From the NCBI GenBank assembly GCA_964577375.1, contig CAZNYW010000028.1, forward strand, positions 1-51,131: a DNA stretch of 51,131 nucleotides, written 5' to 3'. Shown here one piece after another: positions 8,696 through 16,513 of this stretch. The notes beneath the pieces are model-generated. The model was not told where the DNA came from. It made no database searches and saw only the letters and a list, made by a program, of their open reading frames with translations. The position numbers and the translations under genes are program-made. This DNA comes from DATKUC01 sp964577375 (lineage in GTDB: Bacteria; Spirochaetota; Spirochaetia; DSM-27196; DATKUC01). Position 1 is the stretch's first letter. Each line of letters starts with the position of its first letter.

Positions 8696-9556
8696 CTACT
8701 GGCCAATTGCCTTTCGGCAGAGCGCGTCGAGCTTCTGAACTTCGGGCGAAGGCTCTGCGCCGGACAGCGTACGGTCATACCTGGCAAAAAGCTGCAGGGC
8801 GTCGAGAAATCGAAGCGACTCCATGAGAAGCGATCCACGAAGAAGCACGTAGGAAGGATCCGCCACAAGCGCTTCGTCGTTGCGAATCCGCAGCAACAGG
8901 CCGAGCGCCGCCGGTTCGTTTCCCGATGCGGCGGTTGCAAATGCCGCAAGGAAGGTGAGCCGGGACTGCTCGTTGCCGGCGGCATTTGAAGCTGCTGCGA
9001 GGTAGGCGTCGGCCGCCTCCTTGAACCGTTTATCGCGGAGCAGGGAGTATCCCTTCTCGGATGCGCGCTGTTCCTCCTGAGCCGAGGGGTCGACGAAGGG
9101 CGGTGAATCGTCGAATGCGAGTGACTTGTCGGCGGAGCGGGCGCTCAGAACCGAGCCGGATCCGGAGGAATGCGAAGGTGCGGAAACGGAGCCGCTCGTC
9201 GAGCCGTTGTTATCGGATGACAGGAGAATTCCGTCGATCGCACTGGCCATCTTCGAGAAGACGTTCCGTGCAGGATTCTTCCGCGCGAGCAGAAGAACCG
9301 TCGCCAGGTCGACCGGACCATTCTGACTCAACAGGATGGTGGTATCCGTTCCCGACAGCTGCGCTACCGAGAACTCACCGAGGCGCACAATGGATGTGCT
9401 CGGGATCCTTGTCCCCGCATCGAGCTGCGTCCACCCGGCGTTGGACCGGAGCGTGAGCTGCCCGTCGACAAAATCGACGGTCAACTGCTCCGCCTGCAGT
9501 GCACCGACGGCAAAAAGCAACAGAGAAGCGGCGATCCAGGTCCGCAACGTGCGCAT
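8696..9556 (-). CDS. Exported FecR-like/TPR-like protein
   Basis: This 286-residue protein starts with a signal peptide (MRTLRTWIAASLLLFAVGALQA, written here by its position 1-22). Residues 23-75 (VDFVDGQLTLRSNAGW, LDAGTRIPSTSIVRLGE) resemble the FecR beta-strand repeat in which a value is tested against a threshold. A Ser/Gly-rich linker covers about 110-150. The C-terminal half (KGYSLLRDKRFKEAADAYLAAA) is TPR-like. It probably acts in the periplasm as a scaffold. AGGGGG precedes the ATG. It shares an operon with a small membrane protein upstream and YwbE downstream. No precise function can be given. Confidence 0.75.
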   Translation of the reverse strand: MRTLRTWIAASLLLFAVGALQAEQLTVDFVDGQLTLRSNAGWTQLDAGTRIPSTSIVRLGEFSVAQLSGTDTTILLSQNGPVDLATVLLLARKNPARNVFSKMASAIDGILLSSDNNGSTSGSVSAPSHSSGSGSVLSARSADKSLAFDDSPPFVDPSAQEEQRASEKGYSLLRDKRFKEAADAYLAAASNAAGNEQSRLTFLAAFATAASGNEPAALGLLLRIRNDEALVADPSYVLLRGSLLMESLRFLDALQLFARYDRTLSGAEPSPEVQKLDALCRKAIGQ

Positions 9557-9580
9557 ATATCGACCCCCTGCCTCACCACA

Positions 9581-9589
9581 AGTATACCA
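9581..9589 (-). promoter_or_regulatory. Extended -10 candidate for the FecR-like/TPR gene
   Basis: The minus strand reads TGGTATACT, an extended -10 with a five-of-six TATAAT match, about 25 bases upstream of the ATG at 9556. No clear -35 is present. It lies between two genes of a same-strand group and may be an internal promoter. Confidence 0.4.
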
Positions 9590-9595
9590 CGGCGA

Positions 9596-9985
9596 TCAGG
9601 CAGTGAAGTATCCGATGAGCGCGACTGCGACCCCCAGGATCGCGGAGTAGAAGATTATTCGCTGGGCCTTCATGCGGTCCTTGCGACGATACTTCGCCTG
9701 GGTAACAGATTCCACCCTTCCCACCTGGTCGCCGAAATTGAACACGCCGCGCATTCCGAAATTGGCGCAAAAATGGAAGGCCGCCTGCAGAAAGCCGGTG
9801 GCAGCCAGCGCGGCCGGAACAAAGAGGAAGAGCCGCCATGGTCCGTTTACGCGGAACACAATGAGCAGAACCCAGAGCACCACGGTGATTCCGAGTCCGA
9901 TCCACCCTGCCTGCATGCGCTGTCGCGTTTCGGCCGGGCCGATATTGCAGCTTCCCGGAATATACTGCTGTTGTTCGTTTGCCAT
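9596..9985 (-). CDS. Small integral membrane protein
   Basis: This 129-residue protein has a polar N-terminus with a CNIGPAETRQR segment and three likely membrane helices at about 27-46, 50-68 and 108-127, with a basic loop (KYRRKDRMKAQR) before the last. I recognise no domain of known function, although the CNIGP-type N-terminus looks conserved rather than random. The ATG at 9985 follows a short AGGGG sequence; the longer open frame upstream overlaps the divergent HPr-like gene and lacks coding character. The gene lies 39 bases before the FecR-like/TPR gene on the same strand. Confidence 0.7.
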   Translation of the reverse strand: MANEQQQYIPGSCNIGPAETRQRMQAGWIGLGITVVLWVLLIVFRVNGPWRLFLFVPAALAATGFLQAAFHFCANFGMRGVFNFGDQVGRVESVTQAKYRRKDRMKAQRIIFYSAILGVAVALIGYFTA

Positions 9986-10028
9986 GCCCCTAAGGTAGCC
10001 ATGGTCCGCGCCGCGTTCAAGCGGACGC

Positions 10029-10057
10029 TTGACACCCTCACGCAGCACGCGTAGCGT
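10029..10057 (+). promoter_or_regulatory. Promoter candidate for the HPr-like domain gene
   Basis: A perfect TTGACA at 10029-10034 is followed after 17 bases by a weak -10, TAGCGT, at 10052-10057. Transcription would begin at or next to the ATG at 10065, which has no ribosome binding site. That combination suggests a leaderless transcript. Confidence 0.4.
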
Positions 10058-10064
10058 GAACTCA

Positions 10065-11639
10065 ATGAGCGTATCTTTCAGCAGCCGGGAGGAGTTCGTT
10101 GGAATCGTGGCAGACCGTGCCGCCGACCTTCTCTCGCTTGCGCAGCTTGTAACCGACCGAGACGAGTATCGCGATCCCGCCCTTCTCACAAGCTTCTGGA
10201 CTCGTCCGCTTCTGGGAGACTTCCATTCGCACGCCGCACGCACGGAGGAGCTTCTCGATTCCTACGGCGCACGCCGCAATCAGGCCTGGAGAAAGCTTCG
10301 TTCCTCGGTCGCAGCAATAAAGGTCTTTTCGGATGTGGGCTACAAGCTCCTTCACATAAGGCTCTTCCTGCCGAAGTACCGTCTGCCGCCGGTCAGCCCG
10401 GATTTCGGTACCGCCACCAGGGAGGCGATCGAGTTCGCCGCGCGGATGGTCTATGCGTTCGCGGCCAGACTTCGAGACCAGTCGTCCACCCTGAACATTC
10501 CGCTCCGCGCGTCGGTGCCTGAGCCCGCCATCTACAACGAGCGGCTGCCCGAAGGCTTTCTTCCCGACGACTGTGACCGCGAGAGCCTTCGCTCGGTCGA
10601 GGAGACCGTCGTCTATCTTTCCACCGCAGTCCTGAACGCCGTGGAGGGTGGGAGGTTCCTTCGGGTTCGAGGGAAGGACCGCTCGAGCTACGATCAGCTC
10701 GTTCCCGATCCGATCAACGAGGAAGAGATCCGGAAGCTCGAAGATACCTTTCACGGTCTGCAGGCCCGCTACGATACCTACGTCGCAGACACAAACCTGG
10801 AATCGGTCGATTCCGATCTGCCGGTGCTGCGGGGACACATCACCGTCGTCTATCATCTGCTCGAAACCGCGACAAGTCTGTGCCACTTCTACGAGCGCCA
10901 TCAGTCGGTGAGAGGCATCACTACCTCGACCCCGGAGTCCGAAATCGCGGCAGGAACCGTTGATCCGGCGAAGACTCTCACGCTGCTCGTCGAGTATTCG
11001 ATCCACTACGCCGACGTCTATACCGACCAGACCCGGGAACTTTGCCGCCGCATGCTTCACCGATACTCTGTGCCCGGCTCAGTGGAGGTCCCTATCCCGC
11101 GCTATCGCGGCTTCCATGTCCGGCCCACCACCATGATCGCGCGGATCGTCCGTCATTACGGCGCAGAGGTACAGATGAAGCTCGGAGATGAGTCCTACGA
11201 TGCCTCGATCCCGCTCGATCTGTTTCGCGCCAATGAAAAACTCAACGCGGAGAAGCGGCGCAACATAGTGACCGAAGCGGTCCGGCTGCTCGAAAGCGAG
11301 CCGCTTGCCGAGGGTAGATCGAACGAGGAGCTCGTCCGCGCGGTCGCCAGACGGCTTTTCGAGCAGCAGAAACTGATCCTCTACGATCGGGCTCTGTCGC
11401 TCGAGGGGATCTCCATTTCCCCCGAGATTCCGCCTCAGCAATGCGTTACTGAATGTCTTCAGAAGCTTCTCAATGCGGGCAAGGTCGACCTCGAGCTCGA
11501 GGTCATGGTGAGATTCGAAGGCGACCGCCGGGTACTCATGGATATCGCGCTGCTTGCGGAACAGAACTACGGGGAGGATGACTTCGGAAACAATCTTGCG
11601 CTTCCTCCCGAGCTCTCCTATCTCAGGTCTTCGCGCTAG
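10065..11639 (+). CDS. Large protein with an embedded HPr-like domain
   Basis: This 524-residue soluble protein is largely helical for its first 335 residues, with no domain I recognise. Residues about 340-400 resemble the PTS phosphocarrier HPr: a short beta strand, then RGFHVRPTTMIARIV, which parallels the GLHARPAT active-site loop with His351 where HPr carries its phosphorylated histidine, then a Gly-containing strand (VQMKLGDESY). A mixed C-terminal region follows (ALPPELSYLR at the end). No PTS enzyme gene is nearby. The ATG at 10065 is chosen over an upstream start because it falls at the expected transcription start. Its stop overlaps the convergent nucleoside hydrolase stop. A regulatory role for HPr-type phosphorylation is inferred only. 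Confidence 0.75.
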   Translation: MSVSFSSREEFVGIVADRAADLLSLAQLVTDRDEYRDPALLTSFWTRPLLGDFHSHAARTEELLDSYGARRNQAWRKLRSSVAAIKVFSDVGYKLLHIRLFLPKYRLPPVSPDFGTATREAIEFAARMVYAFAARLRDQSSTLNIPLRASVPEPAIYNERLPEGFLPDDCDRESLRSVEETVVYLSTAVLNAVEGGRFLRVRGKDRSSYDQLVPDPINEEEIRKLEDTFHGLQARYDTYVADTNLESVDSDLPVLRGHITVVYHLLETATSLCHFYERHQSVRGITTSTPESEIAAGTVDPAKTLTLLVEYSIHYADVYTDQTRELCRRMLHRYSVPGSVEVPIPRYRGFHVRPTTMIARIVRHYGAEVQMKLGDESYDASIPLDLFRANEKLNAEKRRNIVTEAVRLLESEPLAEGRSNEELVRAVARRLFEQQKLILYDRALSLEGISISPEIPPQQCVTECLQKLLNAGKVDLELEVMVRFEGDRRVLMDIALLAEQNYGEDDFGNNLALPPELSYLRSSR

Positions 11640-12586
11640 TTCCCTTCCGTATCGTCGAGCTCCCGGTCCAGCCGGGCAAGCCCTTCAAAGAGAAGCTCCA
11701 TCAACGCCCGCCTGTCGACATCGAGAAGGACGCGGACGTTGGGCTCCTGCCATCGTCCCGGCCGCCGGTCCGCCACCGTCATGCCGCGCGTGATCTCGCC
11801 GCGGGTCTCGATGTCGACATAGAAGTCCTCGGCCTCGAAGAGCTCGGGCCGGATGAGATAGGCCACCGAACAGGGGTCGTGAAGCACCGGCGCGCCCATA
11901 CCGCGCGTCCGGTAGACCGCGGCGTAGAACTCCAGGAGCCGGGCTACCAGCGCCGAAGCCTTCCCGCGCCACCGAAGCGCATCGATTTCCCGTTCCTCTA
12001 TGAAGGCCTTCTCGGTAACGTCCAGGCCGCTCATGACCAGCGGTATTCCCGACTGGAAAACTTCGCGCGCAGCCTCGGGATCGGTGTAGATGTTGAACTC
12101 CGCCGCCATGGTACGGTTGCCGTGCGAAATGCCGCCGCCCATCAGCGAGACCAGCCCGATCTGCTCCTTGACCTCCGGATGGGCCCGGAGCAGCGCGGCG
12201 AGGTTTGTCTCCGGTCCGATTGAGACGATGGTGAGCTTGTCGCCCGGCTCCTGCAGATGCCGGTGCATCAGGCTCACCGCGTCGATGTCGAGCCGCTCAT
12301 AGTCCGGCGGCGGAAGCTCGACCCCGCCAAGTCCGCTCTCACCATGGACGCTTGCCGCGGTCTCGAGGGGGCGTTCAAGCGGCGCTGCCGCGCCCGCCGC
12401 CACAGGCACATGCCGTCCGACATAGCTCAGGAGCTTGAGCGCATTGCCTGTCACCTTCTCGAGAGTCTGGTTTCCGGCAACGGTGGTGACGGCCTTCAGG
12501 TCGAGCTGCTCGGAATAGGCAAGCGCCAGAAAGATCGCGATGGCATCGTCGTGCCCCGGATCGGTATCGATAATCAGTTTCTGCAT
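11636..12586 (-). CDS. Nucleoside hydrolase (inosine-uridine preferring type)
   Basis: This 316-residue enzyme hydrolyses the N-glycosidic bond of ribonucleosides to ribose and free base. The calcium- and ribose-binding signature DTDPGHDDA is at residues 7-15 (Asp9, Asp13, Asp14). Other family blocks are AGNQTLEKVTGNAL, SLMGGG near 150, AEFNIYTDPEAA and LHDPCSVAYL, where the Asp is a metal ligand. Length matches IunH/Rih proteins (about 310-320). ATG at 12586 follows AAGGTGATGAGG. It is divergent from the aminotransferase. Base specificity cannot be assigned. Confidence 0.93.
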   Translation of the reverse strand: MQKLIIDTDPGHDDAIAIFLALAYSEQLDLKAVTTVAGNQTLEKVTGNALKLLSYVGRHVPVAAGAAAPLERPLETAASVHGESGLGGVELPPPDYERLDIDAVSLMHRHLQEPGDKLTIVSIGPETNLAALLRAHPEVKEQIGLVSLMGGGISHGNRTMAAEFNIYTDPEAAREVFQSGIPLVMSGLDVTEKAFIEEREIDALRWRGKASALVARLLEFYAAVYRTRGMGAPVLHDPCSVAYLIRPELFEAEDFYVDIETRGEITRGMTVADRRPGRWQEPNVRVLLDVDRRALMELLFEGLARLDRELDDTEGN

Positions 12587-12733
12587 TACCTCATCACCTT
12601 TGATTCGCGTGCTGTCGCAGTGGCCGGGAGGGTCTTCGAAAAGTGTACCCTCGGCAACAGAAACGGGCAAGTCGGGCCACTTCCCGCGGGACCGCTTTTC
12701 TGTAATGATTCATCAATCTCAGGAGGCAGGAGT

Positions 12734-13915
12734 TTGTTCGAACGACTTCTTGCACCGCGCACCTCGCAGATGGGCGCCAGTGCAATTCGCGAAATTCTCA
12801 AGGTGGTCTCGGCTCCCGGAATGGTATCACTTGCCGGCGGTATTCCGGCCCCCGAGAGCTTTCCTCTCGACATAATGGAGGAGCTCACGTCACGGGTGAT
12901 CCGCCGTTTTGGCGCCGGAGCGTTTCAGTACGATCTGACCGAAGGCTTCCCGCCGCTTCGCGAGGCGCTCGTCGAGCTGCTTGCTGAAAGAGGGATCCCG
13001 GCAGAGGCGGAGCAGATCTACGTGACAAGCGGCTCTCAGGGCGTGCTCGATGCGATTGGAAAGATACTCATCGCACCTGGCGACGTCGTGGCCGTAGAGG
13101 CGCCCACCTATCTGGGAGCCATCCAGGCGTTCAATCCCTACGAACCGACCTACGTGGAGTTGCAGACCGACGCCGACGGGCTCATTCCCGAATCCCTCGA
13201 AGAGGTGCTCGAGAGCCATCCGGTGAAGTTCGTCTATCTCGTGCCCACCTTTCAGAATCCGACCGGCCGGACCATCCCGGTCGATCGGCGCCGGCGCATA
13301 GCGGAGATCGCTGTGAGGCACGACGCCCTTCTCGTCGAGGATGACCCCTACGGAGCGCTGCGGTACCGCGGTGCTCCGGTGCCGCCGATACGTACCTTTG
13401 CTCCGGAGAACGTTCTCTACGCAAGCACCCTCTCCAAGGTTTTCGCACCCGGCCTTCGGATCGGCTTCTGCCTCGCCCCGCCGCCGATCGACCGCTGGCT
13501 CGTTCTGAGCAAGCAGGGCGTCGACCTGCACACCAGCACCTTTAATCAGGCGCTCGCCGCCGAGTACATCGCCGGTGGTTACCTCAAGCGTCAGCTGCCC
13601 CGCATCGTGGAGATATACCGGCCGCGGCAGGAGGCCATGCTTTCGGCGATGGACCAGTTCTTTCCCGACAGCTTCAGCTGGTCCCGGCCGGAGGGCGGAA
13701 TGTTCATCTGGGCCGAAGGCCCCGAGGGATCGGACAGCGATTCCATGTATCGCGAGGCGGTGAAGAGAAACGTCGCGTTCGTCCCCGGCCGGCACTTCTA
13801 CACGGAGCCCGGCAAGGGCCTTGCTACCATGCGGCTCAACTACACGATGAGCGGCGAAGCGGTGATCCGCCGGGCAATCGAGACCCTCGCGGAAGTTCTT
13901 CGCGCCTCTGCTTGA
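12734..13915 (+). CDS. PLP-dependent aminotransferase, LysN/2-aminoadipate type
   Basis: This 393-residue fold-type I aminotransferase probably moves amino groups between an amino acid and 2-oxoglutarate. Landmarks are SLAGGIPAPESFP near the start, YVTSGSQGVLD (phosphate loop), FQNPTG (Asn175), EDDPYGALRY (Asp203/204, Tyr206) and STLSKVFAPGLRIGF with Lys235 as the Schiff-base lysine. This set belongs to the MocR-like/LysN aminotransferase group without the DNA-binding domain. The start is TTG at 12734, seven bases after a perfect AGGAGG; no ATG fits. A HAD hydrolase follows 31 bases downstream, suggesting an operon. Natural substrates may be aromatic amino acids, Lys-derived 2-aminoadipate or branched-chain amino acids. 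Confidence 0.92.
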   Translation: MFERLLAPRTSQMGASAIREILKVVSAPGMVSLAGGIPAPESFPLDIMEELTSRVIRRFGAGAFQYDLTEGFPPLREALVELLAERGIPAEAEQIYVTSGSQGVLDAIGKILIAPGDVVAVEAPTYLGAIQAFNPYEPTYVELQTDADGLIPESLEEVLESHPVKFVYLVPTFQNPTGRTIPVDRRRRIAEIAVRHDALLVEDDPYGALRYRGAPVPPIRTFAPENVLYASTLSKVFAPGLRIGFCLAPPPIDRWLVLSKQGVDLHTSTFNQALAAEYIAGGYLKRQLPRIVEIYRPRQEAMLSAMDQFFPDSFSWSRPEGGMFIWAEGPEGSDSDSMYREAVKRNVAFVPGRHFYTEPGKGLATMRLNYTMSGEAVIRRAIETLAEVLRASA

Positions 13916-13946
13916 CTCCGCAGTGCGAGCCCTTCATCATGGCAGC

Positions 13947-14621
13947 ATGACAAAGCTCCGCTACGCCTGCCTGATCATCGATCACGACGATACCGCCGTC
14001 GACAGCAGCGAAACAATACACTACCCCGCGCACCTCGAGATGATGAAAAAGCTGCGGCCCGGTCTCCCGGCGATATCACTCGACGGATGGTTCCAGAAGA
14101 ACTTCGACCCGGGCGTAATGGGGTTTCTCGTGGACGAGCTGGGTCTCACGAAGGAGGAGCTCCTGCAGGAGTTCGAGATCTGGCGCGGCTTCACGTCGGA
14201 ACGGATTCCGAACTTCTATCCGGGAGTGCTCGAGCTGCTCCGCGAGTTCCGCTCGCAGGGCGGAAAGATCGCGGTGGTTTCTCATTCAGAAAGGGACCTC
14301 ATTGAACGCGATTATCGCTCGGCCTCGCCGGAAGATCCGTTCATCCCGGACCTCATCTTCGGATGGGACCACGATGCCTCGCGGCGCAAGCCGCATCCCT
14401 GGCCGGCGCTCGAGGCCCTCGCACGTTTCGGCTGCGATCCCGAAGAGGCGATCATTCTCGACGATCTGAAGCCGGGAGTTCTCATGGGACAGGCGAGCGG
14501 CGTTTCCGTAGCCGGTGCCGGATGGGGCCACCAGATACCGGCCATCCGTGCCTACATGGAACAGCACTGCGTTGGGTACTTTGAAACCGTCGAGGACTTT
14601 GCGAGCTTCCTGCGCTTCTGA
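13947..14621 (+). CDS. HAD superfamily hydrolase
   Basis: This 224-residue phosphatase-like protein has all HAD motifs: IIDHDDTAVD (nucleophile Asp12, Asp14), VVSHSE (motif II Ser), RRKPHP (motif III Lys) and ILDDLKPG (motif IV). The helical cap domain lies between residues about 20 and 95, as in phosphoglycolate phosphatase/beta-phosphoglucomutase relatives. It probably removes phosphate from a small metabolite. Asp rather than Gly follows the second catalytic Asp (DHDDT instead of DxDGT). The ribosome site is weak, so a GTG at 13923 is a possible earlier start. The end is 7 bases from the convergent histidine kinase. Confidence 0.88.
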   Translation: MTKLRYACLIIDHDDTAVDSSETIHYPAHLEMMKKLRPGLPAISLDGWFQKNFDPGVMGFLVDELGLTKEELLQEFEIWRGFTSERIPNFYPGVLELLREFRSQGGKIAVVSHSERDLIERDYRSASPEDPFIPDLIFGWDHDASRRKPHPWPALEALARFGCDPEEAIILDDLKPGVLMGQASGVSVAGAGWGHQIPAIRAYMEQHCVGYFETVEDFASFLRF

Positions 14622-14628
14622 TCAGATC

Positions 14629-15915
14629 CTATCCGCCGGTTTTGAGCGGAAGATCGACAATGAACCGGGTGCCGGGCCCCGTTCCGCCTGCATGACCATT
14701 TGGTTCGGCCGCAAGGGTTCCGGAAAGCTGCCGCACAAGTGATCGCACAATAGAGAGACCAGGCCCGCCGTCGGTGGAAACATCGAACCCTTCGGGAAGC
14801 CCCTCGCCGTCGTCGGCAACCGAAAGACGGATACCGCCGTTTCGGCTCAGAACAACATCGATGTTCCCGCCGCGATCGCCCGGGAACGCGTGCCGGCACG
14901 CGTTGGTAACGATCTCGTTGAGAATCAACCCGAAGGGGAGCGCGAAATCGGGTGGGGCCGCGGTCTCAGAGGAGCCGGCAACGTTGATGCGTATCCCCCG
15001 CGTAACCGCGAGCTGGATGTGCCGGCTCAACTTGCGGACATAGTCGTCGAGTTCGATATTGTGAAGGGGATTCGACTGGTAGAGGACCTCGTGGACCAGC
15101 GCCATCGCGTGGATTCTCCGGATCGATGTCTCGGTCGACTCACGAAGCACCGGTTCGCTGACCTTGCGCGCCTCCATTTCAAGCATGCTCGCGATCATCT
15201 GGAGATTGTTCTTTACGCGGTGATGGATCTCCTTCAGCATGACCGTCCGTTCGTCGAGTGCAGCTTCGAGCTGGCGGGTGCGCTCGTCGACCCGTGCCTC
15301 GAGAAATGCCGCCTCGTCGCGTCGACGCAGAATGTGGCGCCAGAAAATCAGCCCAAAGCAGAGCACGAGGTCCACGATGAAGAGCAGCGCCTGCCCGGTT
15401 GAGACCCCGATGGCCATGCTGCTGTGGCCATAACCGATCAGCAGTCCGACCGGATAGGTGGCCAGAGCGATCAGCAGGCCCACGATGGTGGCCGTGGTCC
15501 CCAGCTCGTACTCGAAGAGCAGCAGTACTCCAAGGATCAGCATTATCGCCGAGGTGACATCTCCCGGCGTCGAAGTTTCTGCGCCAAGGAAAGCCGCGAC
15601 GTAAAACACCGCAACGTGGATTCCGCCGCTGATTTTCGAAGGCCACAGCGCAGTCAGGGCAAAGATCAGACTGAAAAGAAGGAGAGTCCAGACCAGGAAA
15701 CTCGAGAATGCGGCAAGAGCGAACAAGCCTTCGTACCAATGGAGTGTGATGAAATTGAGAACTCCGACCAGAAGCGAGGTTACCGCCCCGCTGTATCCCA
15801 CCCAGCGTTGAAGGCCGGTCGGATGGCGTCCAAAAGAGAGAACCGTGCTTCTGATATGGGATTGCGTGGCCTTCCACGGCGTGAAGGCGTGGGACTCATC
15901 TCGGGATTCTGACAT
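14629..15915 (-). CDS. Membrane-bound HisKA_2-type sensor histidine kinase
   Basis: This 428-residue protein has about six membrane helices between residues 40 and 195, with no large extracellular sensor, then a coiled segment, then a HisKA_2 dimerisation box EIHHRVKNNLQM (phospho-acceptor His231 or His232) and an HATPase_c domain with LILNEIVTNACRHAFPG (N box) and VADDGEGLPEG (G box). Kinases of this type often phosphorylate stand-alone response regulators or act in stress signalling. No response regulator is adjacent, so it is an orphan here. It lies 37 bases downstream of the P-loop kinase gene. Confidence 0.92.
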   Translation of the reverse strand: MSESRDESHAFTPWKATQSHIRSTVLSFGRHPTGLQRWVGYSGAVTSLLVGVLNFITLHWYEGLFALAAFSSFLVWTLLLFSLIFALTALWPSKISGGIHVAVFYVAAFLGAETSTPGDVTSAIMLILGVLLLFEYELGTTATIVGLLIALATYPVGLLIGYGHSSMAIGVSTGQALLFIVDLVLCFGLIFWRHILRRRDEAAFLEARVDERTRQLEAALDERTVMLKEIHHRVKNNLQMIASMLEMEARKVSEPVLRESTETSIRRIHAMALVHEVLYQSNPLHNIELDDYVRKLSRHIQLAVTRGIRINVAGSSETAAPPDFALPFGLILNEIVTNACRHAFPGDRGGNIDVVLSRNGGIRLSVADDGEGLPEGFDVSTDGGPGLSIVRSLVRQLSGTLAAEPNGHAGGTGPGTRFIVDLPLKTGG

Positions 15916-15952
15916 GTCTCGAACTCGTCGATTGGATTTGTCTTCTCCCCTT

Positions 15953-16456
15953 TCAGTAGTCCGGCAGAATCAACAGTTCGTTGAAGCCCTCGGCCTTCGA
16001 AGGAAGCTCGAGTCCGGCGTAGAGGTTGACTAGTATGCCTTCGGACATCTGATCCTCCCGGCTCCGGTTTCGGGCGAGGCATTTCTGAACAGGCACATTG
16101 AGGAATATGGCGCCTATGGTCTTCCGGGCCTGTCGCGCAACGCCAAGATAGTACTGCCGTGACTCGATAGTAGTCGAGGTATTGTCGACGAGAATCGGCA
16201 GACGCTCCTGGAGAAAATGCTCCACCATCTTGCGCTCCACATGCTTCACCAGCGTCTCGTCGTAGTCGTTGAAGTACTCCTCTTTCCAGGGGTCTCCGAA
16301 ACTGGTCATCTCGTAGATGAGCCTGCGCAGCTCCTTGCGGTTGATCCGCCTGCGGTCGTTAGTATTGAAGTAGGAACGGGAGAAATGGGACTTCCCTGAG
16401 CCGGGCAGGCCGCAGACCAGAACGATATCGAGATTATCGAAACGATCAAGGTCCAT
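15953..16456 (-). CDS. P-loop kinase (polynucleotide kinase/AAA_33 type)
   Basis: This protein of about 167 residues has a Walker A motif GLPGSGKS at residues 16-23 and VDNTSTTIESRQYY, the DNTN-like strand of AAA_33 and polynucleotide-kinase-like proteins, with a basic lid RNRSRED. It probably phosphorylates a small molecule or nucleic-acid end. The ATG at 16456 gives a compact start but has no ribosome site; a TTG at 16484-16486 behind GGTGGA adds ten residues and is equally possible. It follows GH94 by about 57 bases on the same strand, so a link to sugar metabolism is possible but unproven. Confidence 0.75.
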   Translation of the reverse strand: MDLDRFDNLDIVLVCGLPGSGKSHFSRSYFNTNDRRRINRKELRRLIYEMTSFGDPWKEEYFNDYDETLVKHVERKMVEHFLQERLPILVDNTSTTIESRQYYLGVARQARKTIGAIFLNVPVQKCLARNRSREDQMSEGILVNLYAGLELPSKAEGFNELLILPDY

Positions 16457-16513
16457 AACGCTATTATTATCGGCATGTTGCGTCAAAGTCCACCGTCAGA
16501 CCGGGACCTGCTG

